A program made the position numbers and the translations under genes. 64,000 nt of DNA, from contig BLZA01000032.1 of the NCBI GenBank assembly GCA_013423385.1, forward strand, positions 62,001-126,000, in the 5' to 3' direction. This document shows, one piece after another, positions 22,505-34,795 of this stretch. Origin of the DNA: Naganishia liquefaciens (taxonomy: Eukaryota > Basidiomycota > Tremellomycetes > Filobasidiales > Filobasidiaceae). Each line of letters starts with the position of its first letter. Positions within the stretch are counted from its first letter, which is position 1. A model generated the notes under the pieces. It worked only from the letters and a program-made list of their open reading frames with translations, did no database searches and was not told the origin of the DNA.

Positions 22505-25500
22505 CTATCGACTATGTCGAATGTATGAGTACTTTTTGAAGGTTCCGCCGTGATCAGCAGCAGCTCCACGCCGTTTCTTCACGATCTTGTTGGTCGACGT
22601 TGACGCTGCATTGCCGGTAACGGTCACAGTCACCGTAGCCGATGCGGTCTGTGTGACCGTGATCGCGGGACACGTTCCCGATCCCGATCCAGACGCCAAT
22701 CCTGTCGTCGAAACGGCCGATGTGCTGGTCGCAGATGCGGTTGCGGTCGTGGACGGCACGGCCTGGCTCATCGGAACAAACTCGAACAAGTTCATTCGCC
22801 AGGCACCACCGCACATAGACGTCTTTGATGCATCACCGGGGCAAGCAATGTTACAGCCCGCCGCAGTCGTGTTGTACGCGAGCGCGTTGCCGACGAAACA
22901 TTGCCCACCGTTTTCAAGACCAAAGTACTTGAACAGACCCGACTTGGCAATGGCGGCACACTTGGGAATCGTCATATCACCGGCATAGGTCGAAGTGGCG
23001 TTCAAGGCTCGAGCCGATCCATCGGCGATACATCCTCGAGGAGCCCATGTCGCGAACGGATCAGCAGCACCAGAGGTGGCACTAGCGCTTCCTGTCGTCC
23101 TCGAGGCAGGAGGGGTGCCCGAAGAAGTGATAGTTCCCGTCATAGAGCCAGTCCTGCTAGCGGTACCGGACGCCGTGGAAGCGACGGTGCTGGAGACCGC
23201 GGTAGTGCTGGGCTTGGGCGCAGTGGCGGCGAGCTGAGTGGCATTGTAGACGGAAAGAGTGTAGGCGGAACCACAGTTCTCGCCCGATGCACCAACACAG
23301 GGTGAGTTGCACACATTATCCATCATCAATGTGTAAGGCAGAGATGCGCCACAGTAACAGGCGTCTATCATCAAAGGATTAGTCATTGCCATAGGAACAT
23401 CCTCCGGGATACTCACTACCTGCTTCGGTCCCTGAGAGAGCGAAACCGCGTCCGGCGCACGTGGTCGCACAGACCAAGTTGGTCATATTCGCGCTCGTGA
23501 ACGAGTATCCGGGAAGCTGTCGAGCGCCCGGGTTATCGTTGAAGCAACCAATGTAACCAGCCGGCCTTCCAGCAGTAACGGGAACGACACCGGCAGTAGT
23601 GTACTGAGCGACAGCGCCGCCTTGGGCGTTACCGCAGTTGTCGGTCGAATTGCCCGCACAAGGACTGGTATAACGTGTCAGCTCGAGTCGCATCTCAGAA
23701 GCAGTTGACTCACGTGCTGCACAAAGCCATGGCCTGAATAGCACCCACTTGGCTGCTTCCGGAGTTACAGTAGCAGTACAAGCCCTGCATAGCCGCGTTG
23801 CTGAAGCCCTTGTATGAACAAGCCAATCGACAGAGCTGCGCGTTCTGCGACTTGTCCTGGAACAAGTAGTTTCCGGTGGTAGCCACACCCCCTTGAGCGT
23901 AACAACCCACAAGACCTGGCACAGACGGCGTGGAACCACCCGATACCAATCCAGTCTTGGCGGTCTCGTAGATCGACAAGCGTCCTGCGTTGCCGCAAAT
24001 CTCTGTGCTATTGCCGGCACAAGGCATGCTGCAGTCTGTAGGCGCCTGCAAGATACCACCGCCAGTGGAAGTGTCTATAGTGTTCGAGCAGTAACACTGC
24101 GAAGCGTACTCGGAGCCGCTGCGAGGTCTGTCATTACCTGTAAAATATTTTCGGAAAGGCGATCGACTTACGCGTATTTGAAGCCCAAGTTGCCACATGA
24201 AACAATGCATTGTGCGTTGGTCAGACTGTTCGAGGTGTAAGTGTAGGCCGAGAGCGTCCTGCTAGAACCTTCATTGTAACAGCCCAAGTATCCCGGCGCA
24301 GAGGAGGAACCTCCGGGTGCAGGTGCTGCGGAAGCGGCAATGCTCGTGTTGTAGACATTGACCATGTAGGGACCGCCGCACATCTCGTTGGTAGTGGTAC
24401 CCGCACACTTGGTGTTGCAAGACGAGTCCGCGCCAACAGTGAGTGTGACCAGAGCAGTCGCGTCACCACACATACAGGTGCTACCGCTGTTGGTAGCCGA
24501 AAGCGCGAAGCCCTTGCCCTTGCAAGTAGCGGCACAAAGAGAAGCCGACATGAGGGAAGAGGTGTACTTGTACCCGTTAAGACTGTTGTAATCGGCAAAG
24601 CAACCGAAAGCACCGGTCTTCGGGTCGGCGGTAACGACCACACCGGTGTTGTTGTATACGTCCAGAATCGAGCTACCACCACAAGTTTCGTTTGCAGCGC
24701 CACCGCACGCCATGTTGCAAGACAGCGCAGGCAGAACTCCGGAAGAGTACAAGTTATTTCCGCAATAGCATCTAAAAAGCCATGTCAGTATCTCGTATTG
24801 AGAGCAGCGAACAAATTCTGTACATACTGTACGCTGTATTCCGTTCCGGACACAGCATAACCTCGCAAGGTGCAACCTTTGCGGCACATGGCTGACGTCA
24901 TAAGATTGTTGGAGAAAGTGTACGAAGACAGTGCTCGATATCCATTCCCCTCTTTATAGCAACCGTACCAGCCGGCAGGCTTGTTGTTGGTGGAACCGCT
25001 TCCAGAGCCTGTTCCAACGGTAGTGTTGTAGACTGAAGCAACATATTGTCCGCCACATTGCTGCGAGCTGTCTCCGGGACAAGCGGTCTTGCATGTGAGC
25101 GGCGTAACCAAAGTGCCAGCGTTGGTGTTGCCACAAGTACACTGATTACCGTTAACCGCGCTGAACTTGTAGTTGGCGACCTGCTTGCAAGCCGTTTGGC
25201 ATAGCGCCGGTGTCATCTTGCTATCGGTGTAAGTGTACTCGGAAAGCGGAGTCCCTGACGACGGATTCGCGTAACAGCCAAGCCATCCTTTGGCAATCGC
25301 GGCGGTATTGTCTGGGATATTGGCCTTGCTGACCTGATAGACATCAATATTGTTGGGACCACCACAAAACTGAGTGTTATTGCCTCGGCACGCAGTGTTG
25401 CAGTTGGCATCTGGAGCCCGGTTCGTTGAAATCAATGTGTTACCGCAGTTGCAAGAGTAACCAGCCCAGATAGCAGCATATCTGAGTAACGGGTAAGCTA

Positions 25501-27998
25501 TCGATCTTGGGCGGACGCAGTCAACTTACGAGTAGCCGAAGTAGGAACATGTTGCCTTGCAGAAGTCCTTCGTCATGTCATTGCTGCTGTACGAGTAGTC
25601 TGCATATGCAGATTTAGACTGGACAAGGGACGCAGCATAGCATCCCTGCCATCCAGCATCATGGGCAGCTGTGGCTTGTTCCGCTCCGTAAGTGGTTGCG
25701 TTCGAGTTATACATCGAAAGGATATATGGAGCTCCGCAGAACTGGGTGGCGTTGCCCGCGCAGGGCATAGAGCACTGTGAGTCTGGAAGCATCTGACCGC
25801 CGTTGAAGACGGAGTCGCAGTAGCACTGGTTTCCGTTTCGAAGACCCGCAAGGGTGTAACCCAACTGGTTGCAGTAGGACTTGCAAAGCGGAACCGTCAT
25901 CGAGGAGCTACTGGTGGTGAAACCTTGCAAGGCGAGCTTGCCGTTACCTTCCTGGAAGCAGCCTCGGTAGCCAATGTTGGGTGGCGACGTGTCGACAAGA
26001 TCCTCGTCGTAGTTGGCCAAGTTGCCGATACTCATCAAGTAGTAGTCACCGCAGATTTCGCTGCTGTTTCCACCACACTTTCGAGTGCACATATCGTTCG
26101 GGACGTAGAATCCAGGGCCGGTAGTCAGATTCGGTCCGCAGTAGCAAGAGGTGTCTCGCACTGCAGAGTAAGCCGCACTCTTCTGAAGACAAGCCTGAGA
26201 ACAGACGTCCCGGGTCATGGAGCTCGAGGTGAAAGAGTAGGTGGCTCCTTTGACAAGATTGTCCGATTGCCAATCGTACGGCAACTTGTAACAACCGAGA
26301 TCATAAACTTTCGGGTCGGAGCCAACGTATTGAGCTTCCTGATAATAGACATCTTGACGGTATTGGCCTGGAGATTGGCAGGTCAGCATATGAACGTTAC
26401 TATGAGAAACCGAAGCTTACCTCCGCAAGTCGAATCGCCCACCGGACAAGGGGTGTCACAGCCACTCAAGGTGATGCCCGCGCTTTTGGAAAAGGTGTTG
26501 CTGCAGACACACTGGAAGCCACCAACGATGGTCAGACCGGCATAAGTGTAACCGTTCTTCTTGCAACTGTCTTGACATCGCTCGGGAGTCATAGCGGCAT
26601 CGCTATACTGCATCGTAGTCTCCAAAGCGGCATTAAAGCAACCGAGCTTGTGCCATCCGGGTCCAGATGGCATAGTCGTGTTGAGTTGCTGAGAGGCTGG
26701 AAGAACATCGGGACCGGCCGTGGCAAGGAAGTTAGAGACATCCAATCCCGGCACCGGAGGGGAACACGTCGGTTTGGGACCAGACGCCCACAAAGGATTG
26801 CATCCAGGCAATTTGGGCACAATGTTGCCGTCTCCCTGAGGGTAGGGCTCTGTCAGCTGACCTCGCGCAGGTCTGCAGTTCTGAGCAGCCCCGATGTTCC
26901 AGTATGGCGCCAAAACGGGACACGACTGAATGGTGATAGAGTAGCCGAGGGTAACGCAACCTGGGTCATTCAAAGCCTTGGTAAGAATATCCCGATCCCA
27001 GCCCATCATGAAGTCTCCGTGCAGACCGTAACCGGTAGTGTCTCCGTTGGCCCATGCGAGGTTTCCTCGCATGTTCTTCCCTTGAGTGATGGCCGGGTAC
27101 GCCTCCGGGTGGTAAGTATACTCGAGCAGGATCGAAGGCAACCGGATAGGATGACTGGCCGGGCATGCACCATCCCGCAACCCGTGCGTTGGATAGGCCA
27201 TATGCGATTGATCCGGCTTGTAGAGGTTGATACCATCCCAACAACTAGGGAACGTCAAGTCGAACTTGATACCACCGATACAAGGGTCGTCAAAGTTGAA
27301 GTTGTCCGCAGCGATTTCATCTGTCAGATCCGCCTTTCGATGACAGTAGTAGGTGTAGATATTGTTGGGTGATTTGGAGTTCGGGTCACCAGCCAGCATC
27401 TTGAAGCCTTCAGGCCATGCTTGAACAGGTTGAGACGGATCCTGGATAGGAAGGTAAGCGTAGTGTCCTCGCGGAAGTCTCTTGAGTTCAAGCTCACATT
27501 TCGGCCCAAGAAGTAGTAGAACCGGTTGAAAGAGGCTATACCGAAGAATCAGCATTAAATTACGAGCTTTCAGATGGCGACCCACAAATCTGCATGAAAC
27601 TCGTGTTGGAGGGATTCGCAGGATCCATGATCCAGTACAACTGGGGAGCCCAATAGCTCGAATGATCGACCGTGATGGCGGCAGTCGTGCATGAACTTGC
27701 AGCCAATTCATCGTAGTTGTAAGCGGCTGCAAAGTTGCTGCCACCAAGAACTCGGTGCATATGCGAACTTTGAGCATTTGGGCTGACGATTGGGTCGAGC
27801 TGCTCAACGACCAAGTTGTACAGGTTATCGAGATGCCATCTGAAAATGAAGAATTGGGTTCATCGATTTGCTACATTGGAGCCGATCCGGTCCGAAAGAA
27901 GCAACTTACGCGTCGAGTCCTCGATCATCTTGCGCAGCGACATTCTGAACGCCCTGTAAAGCCAAGCCCAGCAAGGCGGAGATAGCGAACCTGCGCAT
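22505..27998 (-). CDS. Giant secreted DUF1996 + multi-WSC-domain protein (about eleven WSC domains)
   Basis: The start at 27998 gives a signal peptide (MRRFAISALLGLALQGVQ...AAQ). Intron 1 splices to WHLDNLYNLVVEQLDPIVSP, the opening of DUF1996, followed by SSHMHRVLGGSNF, YWAPQLYWIMDP, WPEGFKMLAGDP and CWDGINLYKPDQSHMAYP. Next come about eleven Cys-rich WSC modules of 80-95 residues, each starting like GWxGCY or GYxGCF and ending CxxxCxGxxxxxCGGxxxxxVY; their first cysteines fall at about 26640, 26290, 25960, 25650, 25280, 24960, 24605, 24280, 23905, 23555 and 23030. The last is set apart by a Ser/Thr linker. The end is Ser/Thr-rich, then basic (KIVKKRRGAAADHGG), with no membrane span or GPI signal. 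Around nine short introns, roughly 1,660 residues. WSC domains bind glycans, so a cell-wall or extracellular role is likely; the precise function is unknown. Confidence 0.88.
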
Positions 27999-30900
27999 CT
28001 CGAAAAGTGTATAAGTGGGAAAGCGTCGAGCAGAAGACTTGGACGAATCAATCGTCAATGTCGCTGAAGGTCGGTCAGTCGAGAGAACCTGCTCTAGACT
28101 ACCTCTCGAGGCTCTGTACCGATCTTGAAGACGGAAGGTTGAAGGTGACTATCAATATGCTACATAATGAAGAAGGCAACGTTTTGCTTGCCAGGATATA
28201 TACGTCGAACGTGAAAACGGAACAAAGCCGCGCAGCGTCATGAACCACGATCCGCCACCGTTATCTTTTCTGACGCCACCCCAATGGAGGCTTTGCGAGG
28301 CTGCCTGGAGTCTGGAAGCATTGCAGTAGTAGCGGCAATCGCCCTGACGCAGCGCCTGAAGCTGTCCTCCCAAGATGTTGCTGTAGTGCTCTGTATAGCT
28401 TGGTGAGCTGCTTGATGTAGCCACTTCTGGAATCGAGCTGAGCTGCCGGGACATGTTTTCGGATCGTAGGCTGCGCAAGGCACGAGTATGTCACGACCTG
28501 GCCATGTCTTGAAGCTTCCAAGAGCTCTTCTAGCTATCTTGCAGATCTGTCAACAGCTAGCTGACCGATTGCGAGACCACAACAACTGTGAAGCTTTCAA
28601 GCCTCATTTAGCCAATTCTCGATTCGCGAGGCTCATCAATAAATTCGCTTCATGTGACAGAGGGGAGCAAAGGCACAATAGCTGGATCCCTCAGGTCACC
28701 GAGCGTGTGCTCGCGGAAGCAGCTGGGGCGGCATTGACTCGCTTCCGGTGCAACTCCCTGCAATATCGATCGAGGCATTGATTCCCTCCAGATTTTGCTG
28801 AGTACACCGGGCGGAAGCAAGCCAGAACAGCTTGCAGAAAACTGACATTGCTGACTCGGCTCAAACGGTGAATTACTTGACCCGGAAGTTCGGAGCCACG
28901 CTCAAAAGGCTTAAAAACAAAGTTAGCTTTCTGGACAAGCGGGATTAATCAGCAGTAATGGTGCTGCCGGCAGATACGATAGCCAGTCAACAAGCTCGAC
29001 TTATTGTCGTCAAAGTGGAGCGCACAGGGTCAGTAGACTGGCTGATAGTGCGGTTGAGAAAGTCGTCGCTTTCGTCAAACGCTGAGAGCCCCGGAAAGCT
29101 GTTAGAGGCCCCTTGAAGTGCCCGTGTAGCCCGAGCAGTCTGCACTTTGATGTCAATCCGATATCGAAGCACATATTGGCAAGTTATTTCGATTATCGAT
29201 GCGATCTACTGACGCCAGCGATGGCAGCGGACCCCTCAAGAACGTGTTCACTCATATGGTCGACTAAGGATTGTTCCGATGAAGCAGGTCGAGGAAAGAC
29301 CGAAGTAAGATACCCTTGCAGCGCTTCTGGCCATCGATTGAGTAACGAGTATTTCTCATACTCGCAGTGACTGTTAACGGTCGCGGTCGAAACCCGAAGA
29401 ATCCTCTAGACCACTGGACAGTGAGCGGAACATCCATGGAGTTATTGACGCTGGTGCATTTGTAGCAACCTTTACATTGTCTTGCAGACCAGCTTGCTCA
29501 TTGCCTTTGGCAACTGCCCAAATCAAACAGATCGCATGAGCATTCCGAAGACGAGCTTGACAAGACCTGGTAGACTATGCTGGTAAGACGCTACCCTGAA
29601 ACAGCTTTTGTTTGTCTACGTCCAGTCCACAATCCATTGTTCCTCCATAGAAATATGTCCTGCCGGTGGTAGACCGTTTGGAACGCGCATATACAGTTGG
29701 ACATCAAACAGTTTCCTAAGAATGCAGTCACCGTTCCCTAAGCTTCTTCCAAGTCCCAAAACCGCTGGAAACCAAGGACGCCATGCAAGCTTCAGTAAGT
29801 CTATCCCGCCCTGCCCTATTACGTCGCACTGGTCAATCGGTGGTGGGAGCTGTGGCGGGCCCTTGAGACTTTGCTTCTTGTGTATTGTTCAATATCATGC
29901 GGAGCAAGGTTTCGAGAACACATATGTTCATATTCATTTGACTCTTAGATCATTGTCAGGTCTACTTGTTGTTTGATGGGTGGGGTTCAATGCGTATGCA
30001 TCCAGTAGTGAGAGGGCTTGTTCATAATCCTTGGCTCCAGGGGACGATAGTCAAGGCTGCGTGTTGGTAGCATGCTTGAGCTCTGGAACTGGATCTGCAG
30101 AGGCTTACTTTCCAACCATTGGCTTGCAGGCTTTCAAGAGTTTCCCGAGCGTTGATTTAGAGTTACAACCAGAGCAGCTAGCACAATTGCTAAGCTGCTG
30201 GCTACCTGTAGGTTTCGGCTCTTCCGACAACTCTGCAGACTCTGTATGCAACAGCTTTCCGAACAGGTGATTGCTGCTGTCCTCGCTAACCAGGAAAGAT
30301 TGGCGGTGTCGGAAGTCGTCATAAGTCTCATCTGATGTATCGGAGCGGCTGTCGGAGCAAGACGATCAGCTAGCTCGCCCTGATCCTCGCTAACGCGCCG
30401 AGGTATGTCATTATGAAGGCACATGAAAGCTAGGTTGGGAGGAAAGCCAAGGCACATACTCTCAACAGCTCCGTCATCACAAAATCGTCTAGCTGTGCCT
30501 TGAGCGGATCCTTGGTGTCGACTCCAATGGCTACTCAATGCATTCAAGGTAATTCGGCGTCCGACGTCTCTGGTACACCAATAGATCACCTAACCCCCGA
30601 GACCTCTCACTGCTTCTTACTACAACCTTTTTTAACGATCATACGCCGATTGTCGGAGTCGATTTCTGCGTATTCGATGAATCAGCATGATGAGAACGGC
30701 GTCGTTTGACGCGTTCTGTAATACTTTTGGCATTGCGAGGGTCCATCGAGTTATCGCTGGCCCGGTTAGCGCGGCCTCAGAACCGAGAGCGTTGTATACG
30801 CGCTCGAGACAGAAAGCAGCTCGAAGACCATTTCTGCAGTGAGTGGGGTCGCTCCGGTTCCGAGCGTGGCATATTCGTTGTTGATTGATAGCTGTATGAT

Positions 30901-33900
30901 TTATGTTTCAGGCGCGGCCGCTCAATGCCTATGTCGAAGAGTAGAACTCGCTCAGCCTCTGATCTGTCAACTACAGCTGAACGTCGCAGCAGCTGTCACG
31001 GCGCTCGTGGACATGTAACGCGACTCGACTAGATCCTGCGCAAATCGAAAGAGCAGGAGGTTGCAGCGAGCGGAGATCAGATGTCTCATGGTATATGAGA
31101 TATAGAAAGCTACGCTTGACGATACGGCATAGACTTGACACAGCTTTCGATGGACAGATGAAGGTTTCTCAAAGGTTGTTGCCGGTGCGCGAAACATACT
31201 ATGCCGTTTCAACGAGACTACGAGATCATTCGCTGCGCTTGCCCTGATCGAAAGTTGCAAAGTCGATCTTCGTTCCTTGACCCCGGTCGGGCGTCAAGTA
31301 TCGGTCTCGCTGCCATCTTCGATGTCCCTATCTCGGTCGAACGCAGGCTGTGGCAAAACTTCCTTCGAACCTTCCGATCTTGCTGACTGGCTGGCTGGCT
31401 ATTTCCCTTTCTCTTCTTCGCGCTACTCTTCGCGCTACAATTCGCGCTACTGAAGCCCGAATCCAAAGATCGGCAGACACAGAGCTTCAGAGGCAGTTCA
31501 GCTGGCGGTTCTCAGGTACGAATCACAGCCGATCTGTGTACTCAAGAAAGTGACACCAGGTGTGACAGCCCACAGGATCGGCGACATCGGCGACACTCTT
31601 CACAAATACCGCGAAGTCTCATGCAGCGGCTACTCGCCTCCATCGACAATCCCCGTCGTGATTTGCCTATTGCGGCGATAGCGAAATGCTCTCGTGAAAC
31701 ATCGCTCGATAATAGATACATCGATGCCATTGCGCAGCCGCCGGCAATGAGCTAGGCAACTTCGATCCAACGATCCTGAAGACCGCTGTTCAAGCACTTG
31801 TTCCTGTTCAAAGTCCGAAGCAGCCATCGAAGCCCGAGTTGCATGGAAATTGCTAGCTGCGCTCACACCAGACTCGCATGACCTGCTGCATGCCGATGAA
31901 TACTGTTTCTGATTTACAAGTGCGCGCACGAGAATCAGCGATTATAGTCCGTCATCCACGGCCGTCCTGGTTGACACTCATCGGCCGGGTCGCGCCGGCC
32001 GCGAACCTTCACTCTGACGAGGCTGTCTCGCCCGAGCATAAGATGACCAGGTGTTGTGTTGCATTACATTGTGTGTTCAGTGTATCCATGGGGCGCGAAA
32101 TCGCTCTTCCGCTCCATGACCCATTTTCTGGCCTGGATGGGTTGCCTTGAAAGGTTCACCAGAAACGCCGGGTAAGCATAAACCACGTATAGGCTATCTG
32201 AGGGAGGTGACGAAGATCCCAACTCTTGCATGGTGGCCTTCGGAATCCGCCATTCCGATACATCACAGCCCAGGGCCAAGGTCTGCGAAAGACAACAAGC
32301 GGAGAGTCGTGGGAGACAGCACCAAGGTCCACGAAATGAAGTCCTGCGACCTTGCTAGACCTGCCGATGGTGGAGACGGGAATCGTGATGAGGGTTGAGA
32401 GCAGCGTCCATTCCCCCCTGCGTGATGCTGCAATCTGAGAATAACACTTCCGGAAGGCGTCCAAATATTCCACTCGGGTGTGCCGAGAAGATTGTAGGCC
32501 GGAGGGTCATTGAGCCGAAATCGCCCAACGGTCTGAACGGTCACGAATGCGTCTTGAAGTCGACACAAGCGAGCCGGGTCTTCCTCCATGATCCCTCGCC
32601 ACCGAATGGAAGAACACCGGCAGCGGAATCTTCAGCACCGCAGATTCGACCGAATTTTGCCAGAGTCTTGACAGACAGGTGAAGGCGATGATCCCAAAAG
32701 TAAGAGTCGACATTCCTGCTCGGCAATGGATTCTTCTGATCATTTGTCATAGCGAAGGAGGAGCATGTTGTATACCTGAATGAACGTGCGACTGTCAGAT
32801 GTCGGTGGGCGAAGGTGCTGAACGGTCGCCAGATGGGATCAGCTCAACTCGAAGTGTCTGCGGCAAGATTCACAGCATACCTGAGGGCCCAGTATTCCCT
32901 GGGCAACTCATTTGAACCGCCTTTACCGAAGATGCTGAGTCGCATTGAATATTGAAATTGCGTGTGGCTCATTCAGCCTGTTATACCAATTCACCGAGAT
33001 GTCCATCTTGCCGCGTGGAGCATGATCACTCAGTCACTGCACAACTGTCGGAGAGCAGGTTTAACAGGAAGAGTTGCCACGCAGGAAAAAGAGTCATACC
33101 TGATTGCCGTGCAGCACGTTGTCCAGCGTTTAAATACCACTCTGGCTCTCAGGAGAGCTTGAGGCTTGATCCTCGCGGCCGACAGTCGATGTGCATTGAC
33201 GCGTCCTAAAGGCATGGAATCCGGACGACTAAATTGCGTAAAGCGCATGCTTGTCGTTACGACAGACTAATGTCGTCTGGTAAATAACACATCAGTCCGG
33301 CTTCGTGAATGATGGGGAAACCCTCAAGCGGATACTGACTCGCTTGATCGCTAGCACGTCGTCGTCGCTTGTGCGAATCGCCCTGCATTATGTCTCCTCC
33401 TCATTCGCTTGAAGTTGCGGTCCATTGTTTGCAAAGTGGACTCAAACTTTGTTGGATCAAGCGTTTCAGATTTCCTTGAGTGAGCGGTACCCCTTGACGT
33501 TCTTCGCAATCTCATGATCTCGTCCAAGCTCCAGTGCACCTTCCAAGCACTTCTGCCCTTCGAAAGCACTCTCACGCACACTTTACGGCACCTCAACAAC
33601 CTCGCGAGATTACGTACCCTCGGGGCCTAGACCCGGAGGACTGGCGGACTCAGTCTGGCAATGTCCGTGCTTAGCGGGTTCAGTCCGGACTTGATCTCAT
33701 CATCAAATCCCTTCGTCGCTCGATAGCCACGCCTCTCTGCTTGAGGTTGACCATCCGCTCAGTTTCAGAGTGACTGCATGGGATCGGTCTCCCGCAGATG
33801 ATCGGCGGGTTGTTGCAAGGCGATGGCGTCCTTGATGAAGGCATGATGGTGCTCCGGGCAGCGGGAGCGGCAATCGCAAGAGCCTCCCGGCTTAGCATTG

Positions 33901-34795
33901 ACCGAGAGATAAGATAATGCGATATGAGGTATTGGACGCCCTGGGGGCTCTTAATTTGTCAAATATTCACGAGCCGCTCTCTGCCAATAGCTCATGCCAT
34001 CTCTTTCAGTCACAAGGAGGACATGCGGCATCAAGTGACAGTGGAAGGGAAGCAGGTGTCAAGGAACGCCGCGTGTGAACGACTCTTTGGGCTCCGCGCG
34101 CTCGGGTATGCGGAGAGAGCCATTGGCTGCCGAACGAAGATAGGGGCAGTGGAGACTCTCGATTTTTTAGCGAGCTGTTTAGCGATTGGGTGCGCGGCAA
34201 AGGTAACCCTACCTTTTTGTCAAACAACTCACCAGACGCATCCATGCCAAACACGGGATACGCTCTTGATGTCATGTCGTCCTACAGACCTGCTACCGTC
34301 CAGTCGAACACGATGTACGACGAGCGCACAACGTCGCTCCTGTCAGGTAGTCACCCAACCATCTCAGCTCGTACTCCCCATAGCTCCACTTCCGCAGCAA
34401 GCAATAGGCTGCGTTTTTTTTTCTCTCAGGCATTTTGCCTGCGCGAACTTCGGCGCGTCGTGTGGGGGCGCGTTTCACGATTTTGGGCTGTTTATGACTT
34501 CCATTCTTGGGCTCCGTTGGGCTCTTGCGTCGCTTGTCCCGAGGTCTTGCATTGCTGTTGCTCGACACCATCTGCACTTTCCAAAGGTCAGATACAGGCT
34601 GCGGACCTTCGGTTCACTATCATACCGGCACACCGCGAGACGATCGTGTCAGCACATCTTCATCGCGTGAACTCCTAGTTCCAGTCTATATCGGTCATCA
34701 ACCTCTTGGCGCAATCCTCGACTGCAGGAATACCAACATCTCAGCTGCTCACCATCCGCTAATAACAACGGCCATTGACCCATCCTCCAAACATC
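27999..34795. other. 6.8-kb gene-poor stretch
   Basis: No gene could be assembled. Open frames are at most about 150 codons except one of 248 codons at 33924-34670, which has no domain and an unlikely composition. No tRNA, rRNA or recognisable transposon protein is seen. A three-unit 12-bp tandem repeat sits at 31417-31452 and a GGCT run at 31388-31399. The right end should contain the epimerase promoter and, on the left, that of the WSC gene. Decayed mobile DNA beyond recognition is possible. Confidence 0.45.
31417..31452. repeat. Three 12-bp tandem units (TTCGCGCTAC plus 2 nt)
   Basis: TTCGCGCTAC occurs at 31417-31426, 31429-31438 and 31441-31450 with an exact 12-base spacing. It lies in the gene-poor stretch and is too short to classify. 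Confidence 0.7.

Noticed and set aside
22587-25000. Plus-strand open frames of 130-216 codons rich in Val/Arg
   Set aside because: Antisense to the WSC gene; their composition mirrors the Ser/Thr/Cys codons of the opposite strand.
30134-30589. 151-codon minus-strand open frame in the gene-poor block
   Set aside because: No domain, no supporting neighbours or splice sites, and composition similar to random frames nearby.
33924-34670. 248-codon plus-strand open frame
   Set aside because: No domain or protein-like periodicity, rich in rare residue runs, overlaps other long frames, and lies in the upstream region of the epimerase gene. Probably a chance frame.
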